Shown here: positions 48,738-58,960 of the stretch, one piece after another
Position numbering within the stretch: the first letter of the stretch is position 1
How the letters are laid out: each line of letters opens with the position of its first letter
From: Polytrichum commune
Taxonomy: Eukaryota > Streptophyta > Polytrichopsida > Polytrichales > Polytrichaceae
DNA: 64,000 bases
Reading direction: 5' to 3'
Assembly (NCBI GenBank): GCA_950295325.1
Contig: OX485803.1
Coordinates: 43,787,554 to 43,851,553 of the forward strand
The notes under the pieces: model-generated
What the model saw: the letters and a program-made list of their open reading frames with translations, nothing else
The model's database searches: none
What the model was told of the DNA's origin: nothing
Program-made: the position numbers and the translations under genes

Positions 48738-50690
48738 AGTGAACTTACATGAGGATGAATAAGCAACCAACCATCCAAATAGGGGCATGTTGTTATTATT
48801 ACCCCTTTAGTGGGTGTTAGGAAATCAAACTACATAGTTGGTATGGGGCTACACTATTTATGGTATTTAGTGTCCCTAGCTCAATAGTGTCACTTGGGCC
48901 TTATGTTTAGGTCTATGCGTATTTTATGTGCGTTGTCAATGTGATCTCAATTAGTATTACTAGACATGTTAAAGTAAAGTATATGTCATATATACATATT
49001 TGGGTGACCGCCAAACATTATTCATTTTTGGACATGTGAGATTCCATATCTTTTTGTTCATATCACTTCCTCATCCATATGCTGACATAATCACACTTAT
49101 TTTGTTAACCTTGTGCAAAGCAAAGTGGGACCGCAAGTGATTTCTCAATCAAGGAATAAAAAAACAAAAAACAGTGGTTTTAGTCCATGGTATTTAACGT
49201 TACTTAATATTTGGAGTTACGCCATGCTATAAGTTTCTTTTGTGGATTGTATGTTTTTAGCGAGTGAAGTCCCTTATAACCTATAATGCTCAAACAATAT
49301 ATATGACCTTTCTTGGAAAAAAAAGATGAAAATCTATAAGATGAATTTATACCATTGGGTAGTTCTAAAAATTAGATGACACTAACTACCATAAATGGTG
49401 TGGTGTAAACTTGCCCCAAGACAACATGCTAATTTACCATTACTTGCCAACAAGTGGTGCAAAGTGACCTAGAGGGGGGTGCACTATATGCACCTCTCTT
49501 AACCATTTATTGCTCACTGATGCATTCCCTTGAACTTGGAACTTTCATAACACCTTGGATATCCAGGGCAATTCAACTCACTATTGTCAATGTATTTTAA
49601 GTTCGACTACTTGTACAATGTGGGAACCGATTCTATTTTGAAGATATGGGAAGAAAATCCTCATTGTTTCAACATAATTTGAGAAGATTTAATAGTTGCA
49701 AAGTTGAGGTTCTCAAGTTGTGGCAACTTAGTGATTTTTTTCTAAATGTAGATGACATGCTAGATGAGGTCACTCAATAAGAATGGATAGATAGATAGAC
49801 ATATAGATAAATACCCCCCCACACCCACACACACATACAAGAATATAAGTGATGAGGTGAAATCTAAACTAAGCGCTTATATGCTTATTCTAGAGGTGGT
49901 CAAAGTTCATTGACCGGGTGATGAGTGTCTCTCACAACGAGCGTGAATGTCATTTTTTGAAGAATGTATGGTTCAGGGATGAATTTACAATGGGCAACAC
50001 CCACATGCAAGAAAAACCGCTTTCTTATTCAATGTCTTATTAACATGTTATGAGCTTCAAATTCACTTTGGAGTATCATTATCCTTTAAATTATAACTTA
50101 TTTGAGTAGGAATTCCACTTATCTATTCTTGTAATACAAAAGAATCTCGAGTGGGTGGGTGGGGGGGGGGGGGCATATGAAGACATGACGTGACTTTATG
50201 ATGACTTCTCTTTTTTCGAGAGAGCCCATGGACCTTTCACGGACAATAAGGGTTAACATCACCACTTGCTCAAGGCCATGGCTAGATGTCTTGCTCTTTG
50301 GGTTGCACCCCACCATTTCTCCATAAGGTGGCAACACAAACAACCGTGTCATAACCAAAAACTAACAACTTAAGATTTCTCGTGATGGCTGACAACCCAA
50401 AGACCATGACTAAAAGAAATCTACATCACTTCACAAAGGCCTTGGTTATGGAACATAATGTAAATATGACTTAGACCATGATGTAGTATGTCTAAATGAA
50501 AATAAGGATTATCCATTTAAAGATTTGTTTCTTATATTATTAATTCATATAAATAGGAGATACTTAGAGTAGGTATGGTTGCCTTCATTTTATGGCGAGA
50601 CAACCTATTTGAGTTTCTCTTGGAGCAAAGTCTAGACGATCCCCAAACATTTCTCATTTTTGGACATATAGGCTTCATGTTGTTTTCATG
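48738..50690. other. gene-free stretch with repeat fragments
   Basis: It holds a partial M1 end (GCTACACTATTTATGG, then TATTTAGTGTCC, near 48841), a (GATA)n and CA patch (49788-49835), a G-run at 50160-50173 and the dispersed CTTGCTCTTTGGGTT motif at 50290. No gene was recognised. Confidence 0.45.
49172..49405 (+). mobile_element. MITE family M1, degraded copy
   Basis: The left end contains CAGTGGTTTTAGTCCATGG and TATTTAACGTTACTTAATAT. The right end contains TGACACTAACTACCATAAAT followed by GGTGTGGTG. Spacing and interior fit family M1. Confidence 0.65.
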
Positions 50691-50719
50691 TTCCTCACAA
50701 ACAGAACATCACAACAAGG

Positions 50720-51260
50720 TGGTTTTTTTGTCACGTAAACTTGCTAAGAAGTGGCAAAGGCACCTCAATACATATCACCTCATCAAAAAAACCATCTACA
50801 TTGTACAAAACAATCCACACTGGCAAGTCCACCCCATCCTAAATGATATACGAAACCATCAACACACCAACATTCCACATCCCCTTGTTACACTGACACC
50901 CCCTACTGAGTGGATTGACACACTCGCAACCATCGCAAAATATGCCAATAAAGAAGCCCGTAAAATCACCACAAAATATACCAAGGATTGCATTCTCAAG
51001 GCCGTTTCAAAATATCGTCAACTGTACGAAAAAAACCCCAAAAAGATAAACCGAAAAGTTTTCAAAAACACTGAACCCTCCCCTCTGGACTCCATCATTG
51101 ATAGACAGAACAATATACTCACCAACCCACACGACATCGCGTCAGAAATCCACATACAACAATCCATTAGTAATCGCCCTACAGTTCCCACATGCCTACA
51201 TCAAACCATACACCCACCCACTGCACGTGTGGCGTCTGCCAATATCCATGGCATGATTTA
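50720..51260 (+). pseudogene. retrotransposon linker region upstream of RT
   Basis: In one frame this gives LSRKLAKKWQRHLNTYHLIK, then a basic helical stretch (EARKITTKYTKDCILKAVSK) as found between endonuclease and RT domains of LINE polyproteins. Near 51210-51260 coding appears to pass to another frame that reads CTCGVCQYPWHDLEGYI, a possible small zinc-binding motif just before RT. The Met at 50575 probably lies upstream of the element and is not its start. Confidence 0.6.
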
Positions 51261-52451
51261 GAAGGATATATAATTGACAAACGAGGAGAGCCCCAAATCC
51301 CCCTCCATAAGTATTTTGACCAAGAAACTTACGACCTCTGTCTTAAAAACCTTAGTAATAACAAAGTCCCAGGCCTCGACAAAATACCCAACTCAATTCT
51401 AAAGAATATGCCCCCTCGCTTTCACAAGTTACTCTTCCTATTTTTCAAACATTGCTACAGACAAAAACAAATTCCAGCATCGTGGAAAACAAGTCTAACA
51501 GTTCTCTTATACAAAAAAGGTAATCCATCCCAATTAACCAATCACATATCTATTGCCCTAGCTAACACCATATATAAATTTTACACGAGTACATTAACCT
51601 CTATCCTCTCATCATACGGAGAAAGACACCAGATCTTACATGATAGTCAAGAAGGGTTCAGAGCCGAGAGAAGCACCTCCCGACAAATACAATTACTAAT
51701 CGCAGCACTTGAAGATGCAAGACTCACAAATCATGATATATATATCCTATACATTGACTTCAAAAACGCCTTCAGCTCCATTGATCACGCCAGACTCTTA
51801 GCCCTAATGAAAGATCTGGGATACCCCATTGACTCCATTAACCTTATCGGTAACATATACTCTCAATCCTCCACAATCTTCACTGGCGAACACTTCGGTA
51901 AAACCTTACCCATTCCCATCTAAAGAGGTACAATACAAGGTGATACCCTTAGCCCGTATTTATTTATCATATTCCTAAAACCCCTCCTTAGATGGCTCCA
52001 ACACAGAAATAATGGATACACTTTTGGTACATCTAAAGTTCAAATATCATCCGCAGCATATGCCGACGATCTAGCAGCAATAGCCAACAAACTAGAAACC
52101 TTACAAACACAACTTAACAAATTAGACAAATTCTGTGTTTGGGCAGGCATGGATCTTGGTATCTCCAAGTGTGCCATCACTGGATGCCCTAACAAATCCA
52201 AACTCCACCCCACAACCTTCAAAGCTCTAATCCAATCCACCAATATAAACTACAGGAACCAACCCATTCCCGCCTTAAACCAACATGAACCATACACATA
52301 TTTAGGAATAAATCTTACTCCATCACTCAAATGGAGAACACAAATAAATACCACTACAGCTAAAGTGATCAAACAATGTCAAACACTCGTAAACTGCCCA
52401 GCTACTATGAAATAAAAAATAAACATGGCAGATACTGTTATACGTGCATGA
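51192..52451 (+). pseudogene. reverse transcriptase domain, interrupted by stops
   Basis: One frame carries the ordered RT blocks of non-LTR elements: NNKVPGLDKIPNSIL, then ASWKTSLTVLLYKKG, SQEGFRAERSTSRQI, the catalytic ILYIDFKNAFSSIDH, RGTIQGDTLSPYLF and the catalytic AYADDLAAIA (about 52055-52084), followed by YTYLGINLTPSLKWR. A TAA at 51921 splits the domain just before RGTIQGD, and further stops lie at 52413 (TAA) and 52449 (TGA) in the same frame. All three catalytic aspartates are present. The copy is inactive as it stands. Confidence 0.9.
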
Positions 52452-52472
52452 ATAACATACAGTTTTTATGCA

Positions 52473-53441
52473 GTGCCATACTCCATTCCAGCTATAAAAA
52501 AACTTGATAAAAAAATAATCGCCGTTCATAAAACGATCTGTGGAATTCCCAAGTGCACATCTAACATCGCTACACAACTCCCACACAACCTATTCGGAAT
52601 TGAAGCCTTCTCACTCCAAAATGCCTACTTACGATGCATTGGAGAACAACTACAAAACGCCCTTAATGACAAAGGTCGACTTGGGAAAATATATACCGGT
52701 CTATTGCAATTTATACTCGCCAAATATGGGGGTTCTAAAGAAATCACCTGCATTAAATATCATCATTGTGTTCGCTCACCCATCACCCGAACCCTATTCC
52801 TCCTCAAACATAAAGCCGGAGTCCATCTAAAAAGTACAATAAACAACTTCCTAATAGACCCATCCCCACTTGAAAATGCATGGATGCAAGAAGCACAACT
52901 GCTCCATGGCCTAAACCCAAGCATCTCAATTAAATTACTACATAAACTACTAATACATAATATAACCACACTAGCCCAACTTACTATGCCTAATGGTACC
53001 ACTCTGATGAATGCGGACGACTTCAAAACCTACCATTCCACTCCTTCTAAACTTATCAAAAATGCACTTCATATAGCTAATCAATTATTATGTCTCCCCC
53101 CTTGCAACCAATGCCCCATACCATGCCAACAACACCACCCTCCAGGATCCCTAAAAAACAAATATATAATAAGACACCACAACATCCTCCCTCACCCGAC
53201 CACCGCACCCGTACACCCTCCTAACCCCCCCATCTCCCATTTACCCCCCACTCCTAATAATATGCTAAAGGATCCCCACAAATTCCCTATACAAAAAATA
53301 CTCGACCACAAACAAAACCAATCCAATGACCATAACGGAATTCCCCCGCACAGTCACGTCATACTTATGTCAATGGACCACAACAAGCAACCACACATAT
53401 CACAAATGGCGTACCCAACGGGACCTATATCCCTACTGTGA
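52473..53441 (+). pseudogene. retrotransposon post-RT (thumb/connection) region
   Basis: The same frame as RT continues after the last stop with VPYSIPAIKKLDKKI and FGIEAFSLQNAYLRCIGEQL, the usual LINE post-RT pattern. It ends in a low-complexity Pro/His/Asn-rich stretch. From about 53.3 kb a neighbouring frame (QWTTTSNHTYHKWRTQRDLY) looks like the continuation, so a frameshift lies near 53300-53400. There are no catalytic motifs here. Confidence 0.7.
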
Positions 53442-53742
53442 TACAAATACATGTAATCACAACACAAACCTACTTACCCATTACTACAGGGAACGACAAT
53501 ACAAACATTTCTTAAACATTATTAAGGCCTATTTCTTCACAGCACGACATAAAGACACAAGATACGTCACACCCACTACAATAATTCCACTACTACATAT
53601 CTCTATCACTGAATGCAACCCAGAAAATGACATTGAAACAAACTCTAATACTATCCAAATACAATTTGATGTTGCTCACATATATGAAGACAATGGCCGA
53701 CACCTCATCACCATCCTGAAAACTAGACTACTCTGGTTATGA

Positions 53743-54342
53743 AAACAATACCAACAGGCTAAAAGCACCACACACGGCCTGGAACCGTCCACCCAATCTT
53801 TCGAAACCGAAATTGTTTGGCTTTATCAACGCTACAAATACCGTATCCCAAAAAATGATCCACTCAAACGGGCCCAATATACAATACCCACTCCAATATT
53901 AGATCTCCTAATCACAACATTCAATATTAGCCATTCATACTTTTCATCCCCCGTTACATGCCCCACACAATTTACCCAGTTCTACTCTCCATACTCGCGA
54001 GATATAATATTTGGATCCCTCGGCAAAGCGTTTGGCCATAAATGGCAGGGAATCGGGTACGCACACCCTCACAACGCAACAGACTTACAACAAGCTATCC
54101 ACTGGGCTCGTATGGCGGCCCAAAATGACCCACATACAATCACTATAATTATCTCCCCAGATATTGATTGGTACCAAAATCCCAACCCGCATGCAGGCCC
54201 CTTCCCGGACACGCATGTCATTGCCCATTTTGCCGCGGATACGCTCACGTATGATGAACCCACAATACCACCCGAGCTCAACATCACCAGAAAAAAAACC
54301 CTCTACAGTACAAATATTTTGCATCCACCACCAAAACAATAG
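53743..54342 (+). pseudogene. methyltransferase-like domain inside the retrotransposon (tentative)
   Basis: After a TGA at 53740 one frame is open for 200 codons. It contains SHSYFSSPVTCPTQFTQFYS, then RDIIFGSLGKAFGHKWQGIG, AHPHNATDLQQAIHWARMAA, TITIIISPDIDWYQN and FPDTHVIAHF. The order (FSSP, YSP.SRD..FGS.G, a XPXX loop, helix, hydrophobic strand with SPD.DW) recalls PCIF1/Dam-type adenine methyltransferases, in which an NPPF/NPPY loop binds the target base. Here that position reads HPHN, so a catalytic role is doubtful. It sits between RT and RNase H. The frame ends where RNase H coding continues in the next frame, with an A8 run at 54291-54298. The similarity is judged from memory and is weak. 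Confidence 0.4.
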
Positions 54343-56035
54343 CATTGGCACATACGAACAAATGAAATTACTAAACGATACAACAAATAACCTCCAAATA
54401 CTACACAGCCACACCCGAATTGCACCACCTACCCCTCCTAACATCACGGTTAACCCTAGTAAAAAATGGTCTAAATTAACTTACCCCAATACAATCCCAT
54501 ACAATAACCCCCAAGTCCCCCCACTCCCACATTACCACACCAACTTACCCCTAAAATTCCACCCCCAATTTAGTTACTACACTGATGGCTCCTTTATAAA
54601 ATCCAAAGAAATTGCCCCCGGGGAATGGAGAAGAGAAAAAGCTGGATATGGTATCTACAGCCCCAAAGGCCTAAATATCGCCAAAAGATTACACGGCCAT
54701 CAAAACATACTACGCGCAGAAATGATGGCTATACACGACACTCTACAAATAATAAATACACAATTTCCCAATGAACCCGCCTACATATTCACAGACAGTC
54801 TAAATGTATTATATCTACTCAACACACAAATAAAAAACCCCACCCTCCATAATAGTCATCCCGACCAAATCACACTCAACTCCATGGTAGAAATCCTTCA
54901 ACACCGAACACAACCAATCACTTTATACAAAGTTAGAGCCCACGTTAACATTGACGGGAATGAAAAAGCCGATACACTGGCAAAACAAGGGTTAGAATTA
55001 GAACACCGAATTGCTATCCTCCCTCACGAACATGCCCACGCCACCCCATACTATTATCAAAAAGACGTGTGGGCCTCAATGGCAGCCGTCCCAGACAAAG
55101 GTCCAGTAAGATTCTTAGAAAAACAAATTAAAAAGTATGATAGGGAAAACAATATTGCACTCATGGCCACACAAACCCCGAACGCATGTAAATGGACAGA
55201 AAATGTCGACATAGACAAAGAATTATCAAACGAATTTTGGACAAATCCCTTAATCACCGACAAACAAAAATCTTGCCTTATTAAATTTCGCACCGGAACA
55301 TACATGGGTAATGCGAGGAAACAAATTTTCTTCGGTCACCAAAGATACCCCTCTATTACGTGCTCCATTTGCAATTCAACCGACCCAGATACTTGGCTCC
55401 ATGTACTACTTAAATGTCAACAACAACATCTACACTCACTACGCGTCAAAAGACATAACAAAGCAATTGGAGAAATTAGGAAACTCCTAATCTCATCCGA
55501 AAAATCCCGTTGCTTTACTCTCATGAATGCCGGAATCTTCAACAATAATCCCCAAGAGGACACAGTCCCCGGCTGGCTACTCCCCTGCACATGTAACACA
55601 CAAAGATGCCACTGTAACGCAAGATTCCGACCTGATATACTTTGTGTTAATGGCCTCCCATATCAAAATGACCCACCAACTGATATTGACCCCACCCTCA
55701 CCATACAATTTATCGAATTCACATACTACAACGATAGATTCTCCCGAGAGGCACTCGAAGCCAAAAACAACAAATACAAGCCGCTAATTGATAGTATTGC
55801 TTCCAGGGGATGGAAAATCGAACCACTTATTGTCATCACCGCTGGTGCCAGAGCTACTACCCACATACCCTCTATGAAATCACTCGAAGACAATCTCAAA
55901 ATACCCATGACTGCCATAAAAAATACCTTTAAAAATATCAATACCATTGCAATACAATATGCCATGTCCATCCTCCTCCATAAAAGGAGGATTGAAAATC
56001 ACCAACCGCTACCCCAAAATCTAGACCCTCCATAA
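54164..56035 (+). CDS. retrotransposon C-terminal ORF: RNase H, CCHC knuckle, PD-(D/E)XK-like endonuclease
   Basis: The frame is open for 623 codons; the first 60 overlap the methyltransferase-like frame and are probably not native. RNase H (about 54570-54990) shows YYTDGSF, ILRAEMMAIHD, YIFTDSLNVLYLL and VRAHVNIDGNEKADTLAKQG, i.e. the D, E, D and H/D active-site set. A CX2C..H..C knuckle follows (CSICNSTDPDTWLHVLLKC, from 55361). The C-terminus has CTCNTQRCHCNARFRPDILC, IEFTYYNDRF, KNNKYKPLI and GWKIEPLIVITAGA, which fits a restriction-like (RLE) fold with D, E and K candidates; the D-to-E spacing (about 27 residues) is longer than in R2-type enzymes. No stop interrupts this part, so it is the best-preserved section of the element. 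Confidence 0.85.
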   Translation: MIGTKIPTRMQAPSRTRMSLPILPRIRSRMMNPQYHPSSTSPEKKPSTVQIFCIHHQNNSIGTYEQMKLLNDTTNNLQILHSHTRIAPPTPPNITVNPSKKWSKLTYPNTIPYNNPQVPPLPHYHTNLPLKFHPQFSYYTDGSFIKSKEIAPGEWRREKAGYGIYSPKGLNIAKRLHGHQNILRAEMMAIHDTLQIINTQFPNEPAYIFTDSLNVLYLLNTQIKNPTLHNSHPDQITLNSMVEILQHRTQPITLYKVRAHVNIDGNEKADTLAKQGLELEHRIAILPHEHAHATPYYYQKDVWASMAAVPDKGPVRFLEKQIKKYDRENNIALMATQTPNACKWTENVDIDKELSNEFWTNPLITDKQKSCLIKFRTGTYMGNARKQIFFGHQRYPSITCSICNSTDPDTWLHVLLKCQQQHLHSLRVKRHNKAIGEIRKLLISSEKSRCFTLMNAGIFNNNPQEDTVPGWLLPCTCNTQRCHCNARFRPDILCVNGLPYQNDPPTDIDPTLTIQFIEFTYYNDRFSREALEAKNNKYKPLIDSIASRGWKIEPLIVITAGARATTHIPSMKSLEDNLKIPMTAIKNTFKNINTIAIQYAMSILLHKRRIENHQPLPQNLDPP

Positions 56036-56165
56036 ATCACACCTAAAAGCTAATAAATACTTACTATTTATCTCACAACCCCGGATAAGGGATTGGTACC
56101 GGTTCGTGGGCACAAACTTCCAGCCTTTTCTTCCCTTGCAACACCACGTCATAGGTTCTATATTC

Positions 56166-58234
56166 ACCAACCAAACGGGCCATAGTGGGCCATAAGGGGC
56201 CCCTATTATTTGTTACTGGCTACTATAGTGTCCATCCTCGAAAGGGGAGAGTAGTTTTGACCCAACTTCCCCATGTCCTGTGGGCATCGGGTTGTTGGCA
56301 TTACGAACGGACACTCTATTCACGCCGGCCCCTAAAAGGGACCGGAGTTTCTATCTATCTTGTTTTCATGTCGCTTTATCGTCCATTCTTTGGCATGATC
56401 ATTTATATTCTATGATCTTGTGTAAAATGAAGTGGGATTGCCACTCATTAGTCAACTAATTAGAGCTAAGTTGTGATCATGGTCATTGGTCACTAGTGTA
56501 AACATGCCCTTAGCATTAGATACCCTAAAATGTTGGAAAGGAAACCAATTGGACAAGTCAACCACAAACATGTGCGGGACGGATTTCTACTAGACCCCCT
56601 TTACATCAACAAGATGATGGTTTGTTACCAAAACGGAGATTGTTCGCCCTCAAGGTATGTAACTCTACGTAACTCTTCTCGATTGCCAAGAAGAGTTGCA
56701 ATTAAACTATCCAAAAAAATGGGTTAGTTCTTAGCCATGGCTTGATGTATTGCAATTTGAATTGGACCCCATTGATCTTACCTAAGGTGGAAATGTAGTC
56801 AACTATATTGTAGCACAAAATTACGTTCTTAAAGACAATTTAACTCCAAAATTGCCATCAAATACCATGAAGCATTGCAGAAGAAACCATTTGGATGAAT
56901 TAACCTCAAACCTATGGGGGAGAAGTTTATACTAGACCCCCCCCCCTTGACCTTGATAAGATCGATGAGGGCCAACTCAAAGAGCAAGATGTCTACATTG
57001 GTATATGCAATAAGGTTACCTTTGCAAATTGGTTGCCTTTTTACCAATGCAATTTCCCTCATGTCAAGATTCGATCACAAATCTGATCAACTTTGTTTAT
57101 CCATCCATATAGAAACCACAATCAAAGAATAAATCACCTATTTTGATATTGTGGTAACAAAATCTCAAATTGATGTAGAATGTCGATAAATTTATGTGGG
57201 GCAACCTAATTACACATATCAGTGTAACCATGGCTGCTTCCATGTGCCTCACACAAGAAGCTAAGATATACGGGCCTTATGTGGTCGCTATATTAATTAG
57301 ACACCTTTAATTGAGTGATGTATGATAAGTCAATGGTGGAGTGTCTCCATTCCCACCAACTTGCAAGTAGTTCTCTCTTACATACACATACGATAAAATT
57401 TAGAGTCAAGAGCGGACACCAAAAATACACATGTTGCAATAAGTTTAGCCTATGTGCTCAAAACATTAATATTGTTCTAAGTTGAATGGTCAAAATTCAA
57501 AGGGCCTCTGTGATCACTTAATCGAGGAAGAAAATCTTCAAATTGACATTTGATGAGTTTTGCATCTCAATTGTGACTCTAAAACTCAAAATGGTAATCT
57601 TCATTATTCACAATTGCTCACTAGATGAGACAATCCAATTCAATCCAACAGCCAAAGTTGTTTGTGGAGCGCATGATAGAGCCACATACTTAAGACAAGT
57701 TGGAATTTGTTTCATTGGCTAATTACAAAAGCAGGAGTGAGCGATTAGGTGTGTATTGGAAAAATACGTGTGAGTGTGTGCATGCAAAAGGAAGGGGGGG
57801 GGGGGGGGGGGTAAGGGAGGCTCTCATGCATTGGTAGGCTTCTATTGTGTATGTGTGTAAACGTTAACAACCCAAGTTCAGCCGAAAAAGCCTATTTGGT
57901 GGCCTCAAACCAAAATTAGTAGCCATGAAAATAATTTATCTCTCAACATGAGGGCCACACAACATTATTCAAGTCCTTAACAATGTTTTGTGAGACTAAT
58001 AGTATTCCACATAATATTTCCAAATATTCCCCACATTCCCGGATAGTCCCCATATCCGTTGCCTATCACCAAAGTTTCACCACCTAGGAGGATAGCAAGA
58101 AGAGGGGGTTTAGCCGATCTCAAAATCTTAGCCCTCAATTTTATCCAATTTAGACCATGGATGATGAAGAAACTATACCTAACTGTTGGCAATTGCTAGG
58201 TGATGCCCTAACCATTAAACATGGTACCCCGGCC
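56166..58234. other. gene-free stretch with repeat fragments
   Basis: 56750-57030 carries two inverted fragments of the dispersed repeat that includes AAAGAGCAAGATGTC and TTACCTAAGGTGGAAATG. 57450-57660 matches 39170-39470 in part. An 18-base G-run lies at 57794-57811. No coding region was recognised. Confidence 0.45.
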
Positions 58235-58434
58235 ACTAGTTACAGATGAACTGGTTGAGGTTGAAAAAATAACCGGTTGAAGTTCAAGACTTCAGGAAAA
58301 CAACCGTCATTAAAAAAAAATCTACATATTACCCCTCGACTTAATAAAGAAAAACTGAAAGATGTCAACATGTAACCGGTTGGACTTGAAAACACTAGGA
58401 TATCGACCAGTTATGCTCAAAATCCTCCCCATAC
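58235..58434. repeat. AACCGG repeat, single arm
   Basis: Left-arm orientation of the foldback at 41181-41568: GATGAACTGGTTGAGGTTG, AATAACCGGTTGAAGTTCAA, GATGTCAACATGTAACCGGT, ATCCTCCCC. Partly degenerate. Confidence 0.75.
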
Positions 58435-58761
58435 ATTGGCCTTGACCCTAACCCCTTCCACCACCCACCCCAATGTATAACTCTCCAATAGCCATCTCAC
58501 CTTTGTTTCTAGAAGGAAATGAAAGTGGGTTGGTGTGGACTCACATCTGAAACTTAGGGCACCTACTTTGGTAACCGAAAATTGTTGGAAAAGCCTCATT
58601 GCCCATGGTGGGCCACATTTTATTGTGTGTGGAGCCAAAACTTTGTGTCGGATCTTCTAACAAAGTGAACACCGGAACCCAAAAAAGAAGGGTTCTAGGA
58701 TTTGCGGGAACTTCCCAAATGAGTACACTACCATTATTATTCAAGATAGGCATCTCCGGAA

Positions 58762-58960
58762 TGAACGAGGAGAACCAATCGCTCCTTACGGATGAACCGG
58801 TTGAAGTTCAAGGCTTTGGGATAATTACCCGTCGTTTCAAAGGAATGTATGAAATGCACCTCGAATTAATAAAGAAAACCTGAAAGATCACAACATGTAA
58901 TGGGTTGGACTTGGAGACACGAGGATTTTGACCAATTGTGCCCAATAATCTCCCAACATT
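58762..58960. repeat. AACCGG repeat, second single arm
   Basis: Same orientation as 58235-58434: GAGGAGAACC, GATGAACCGGTTGAAGTTCA, TTAATAAAGAAAACCTGAAA, ACATGTAATGGGTTGGACTT. Most CCGG sites have decayed. Confidence 0.7.

Larger units (their letters stand above)
50700..56165 (+). mobile_element. 5'-truncated non-LTR retrotransposon (RT, MTase-like, RNase H, CCHC, RLE-like)
   Basis: Coding sequence runs on the plus strand from about 50.7 kb to the stop at 56033-56035, in successive frames. Domain order is linker, reverse transcriptase, a methyltransferase-like segment, RNase H, a CCHC knuckle and a PD-(D/E)XK-like endonuclease. Breaks are frame changes near 51.2, 53.3 and 54.3 kb and stops at 51921, 52413, 52449 and 53740. 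No LTRs, poly-A tail or target duplication were found; both ends are approximate, set by the change from ordinary to very A+C-rich composition. The upstream half of a full element, possibly including an APE endonuclease, is absent. RT followed by RNase H and a C-terminal restriction-like endonuclease recalls the Dualen/RandI clade described in green algae; this assignment is from memory. Confidence 0.8.

Noticed and set aside
54069..54447. Minus-strand ORFs of 70-120 codons inside the retrotransposon
   Set aside because: Shadows of the plus-strand coding frames; they have no independent domain resemblance.
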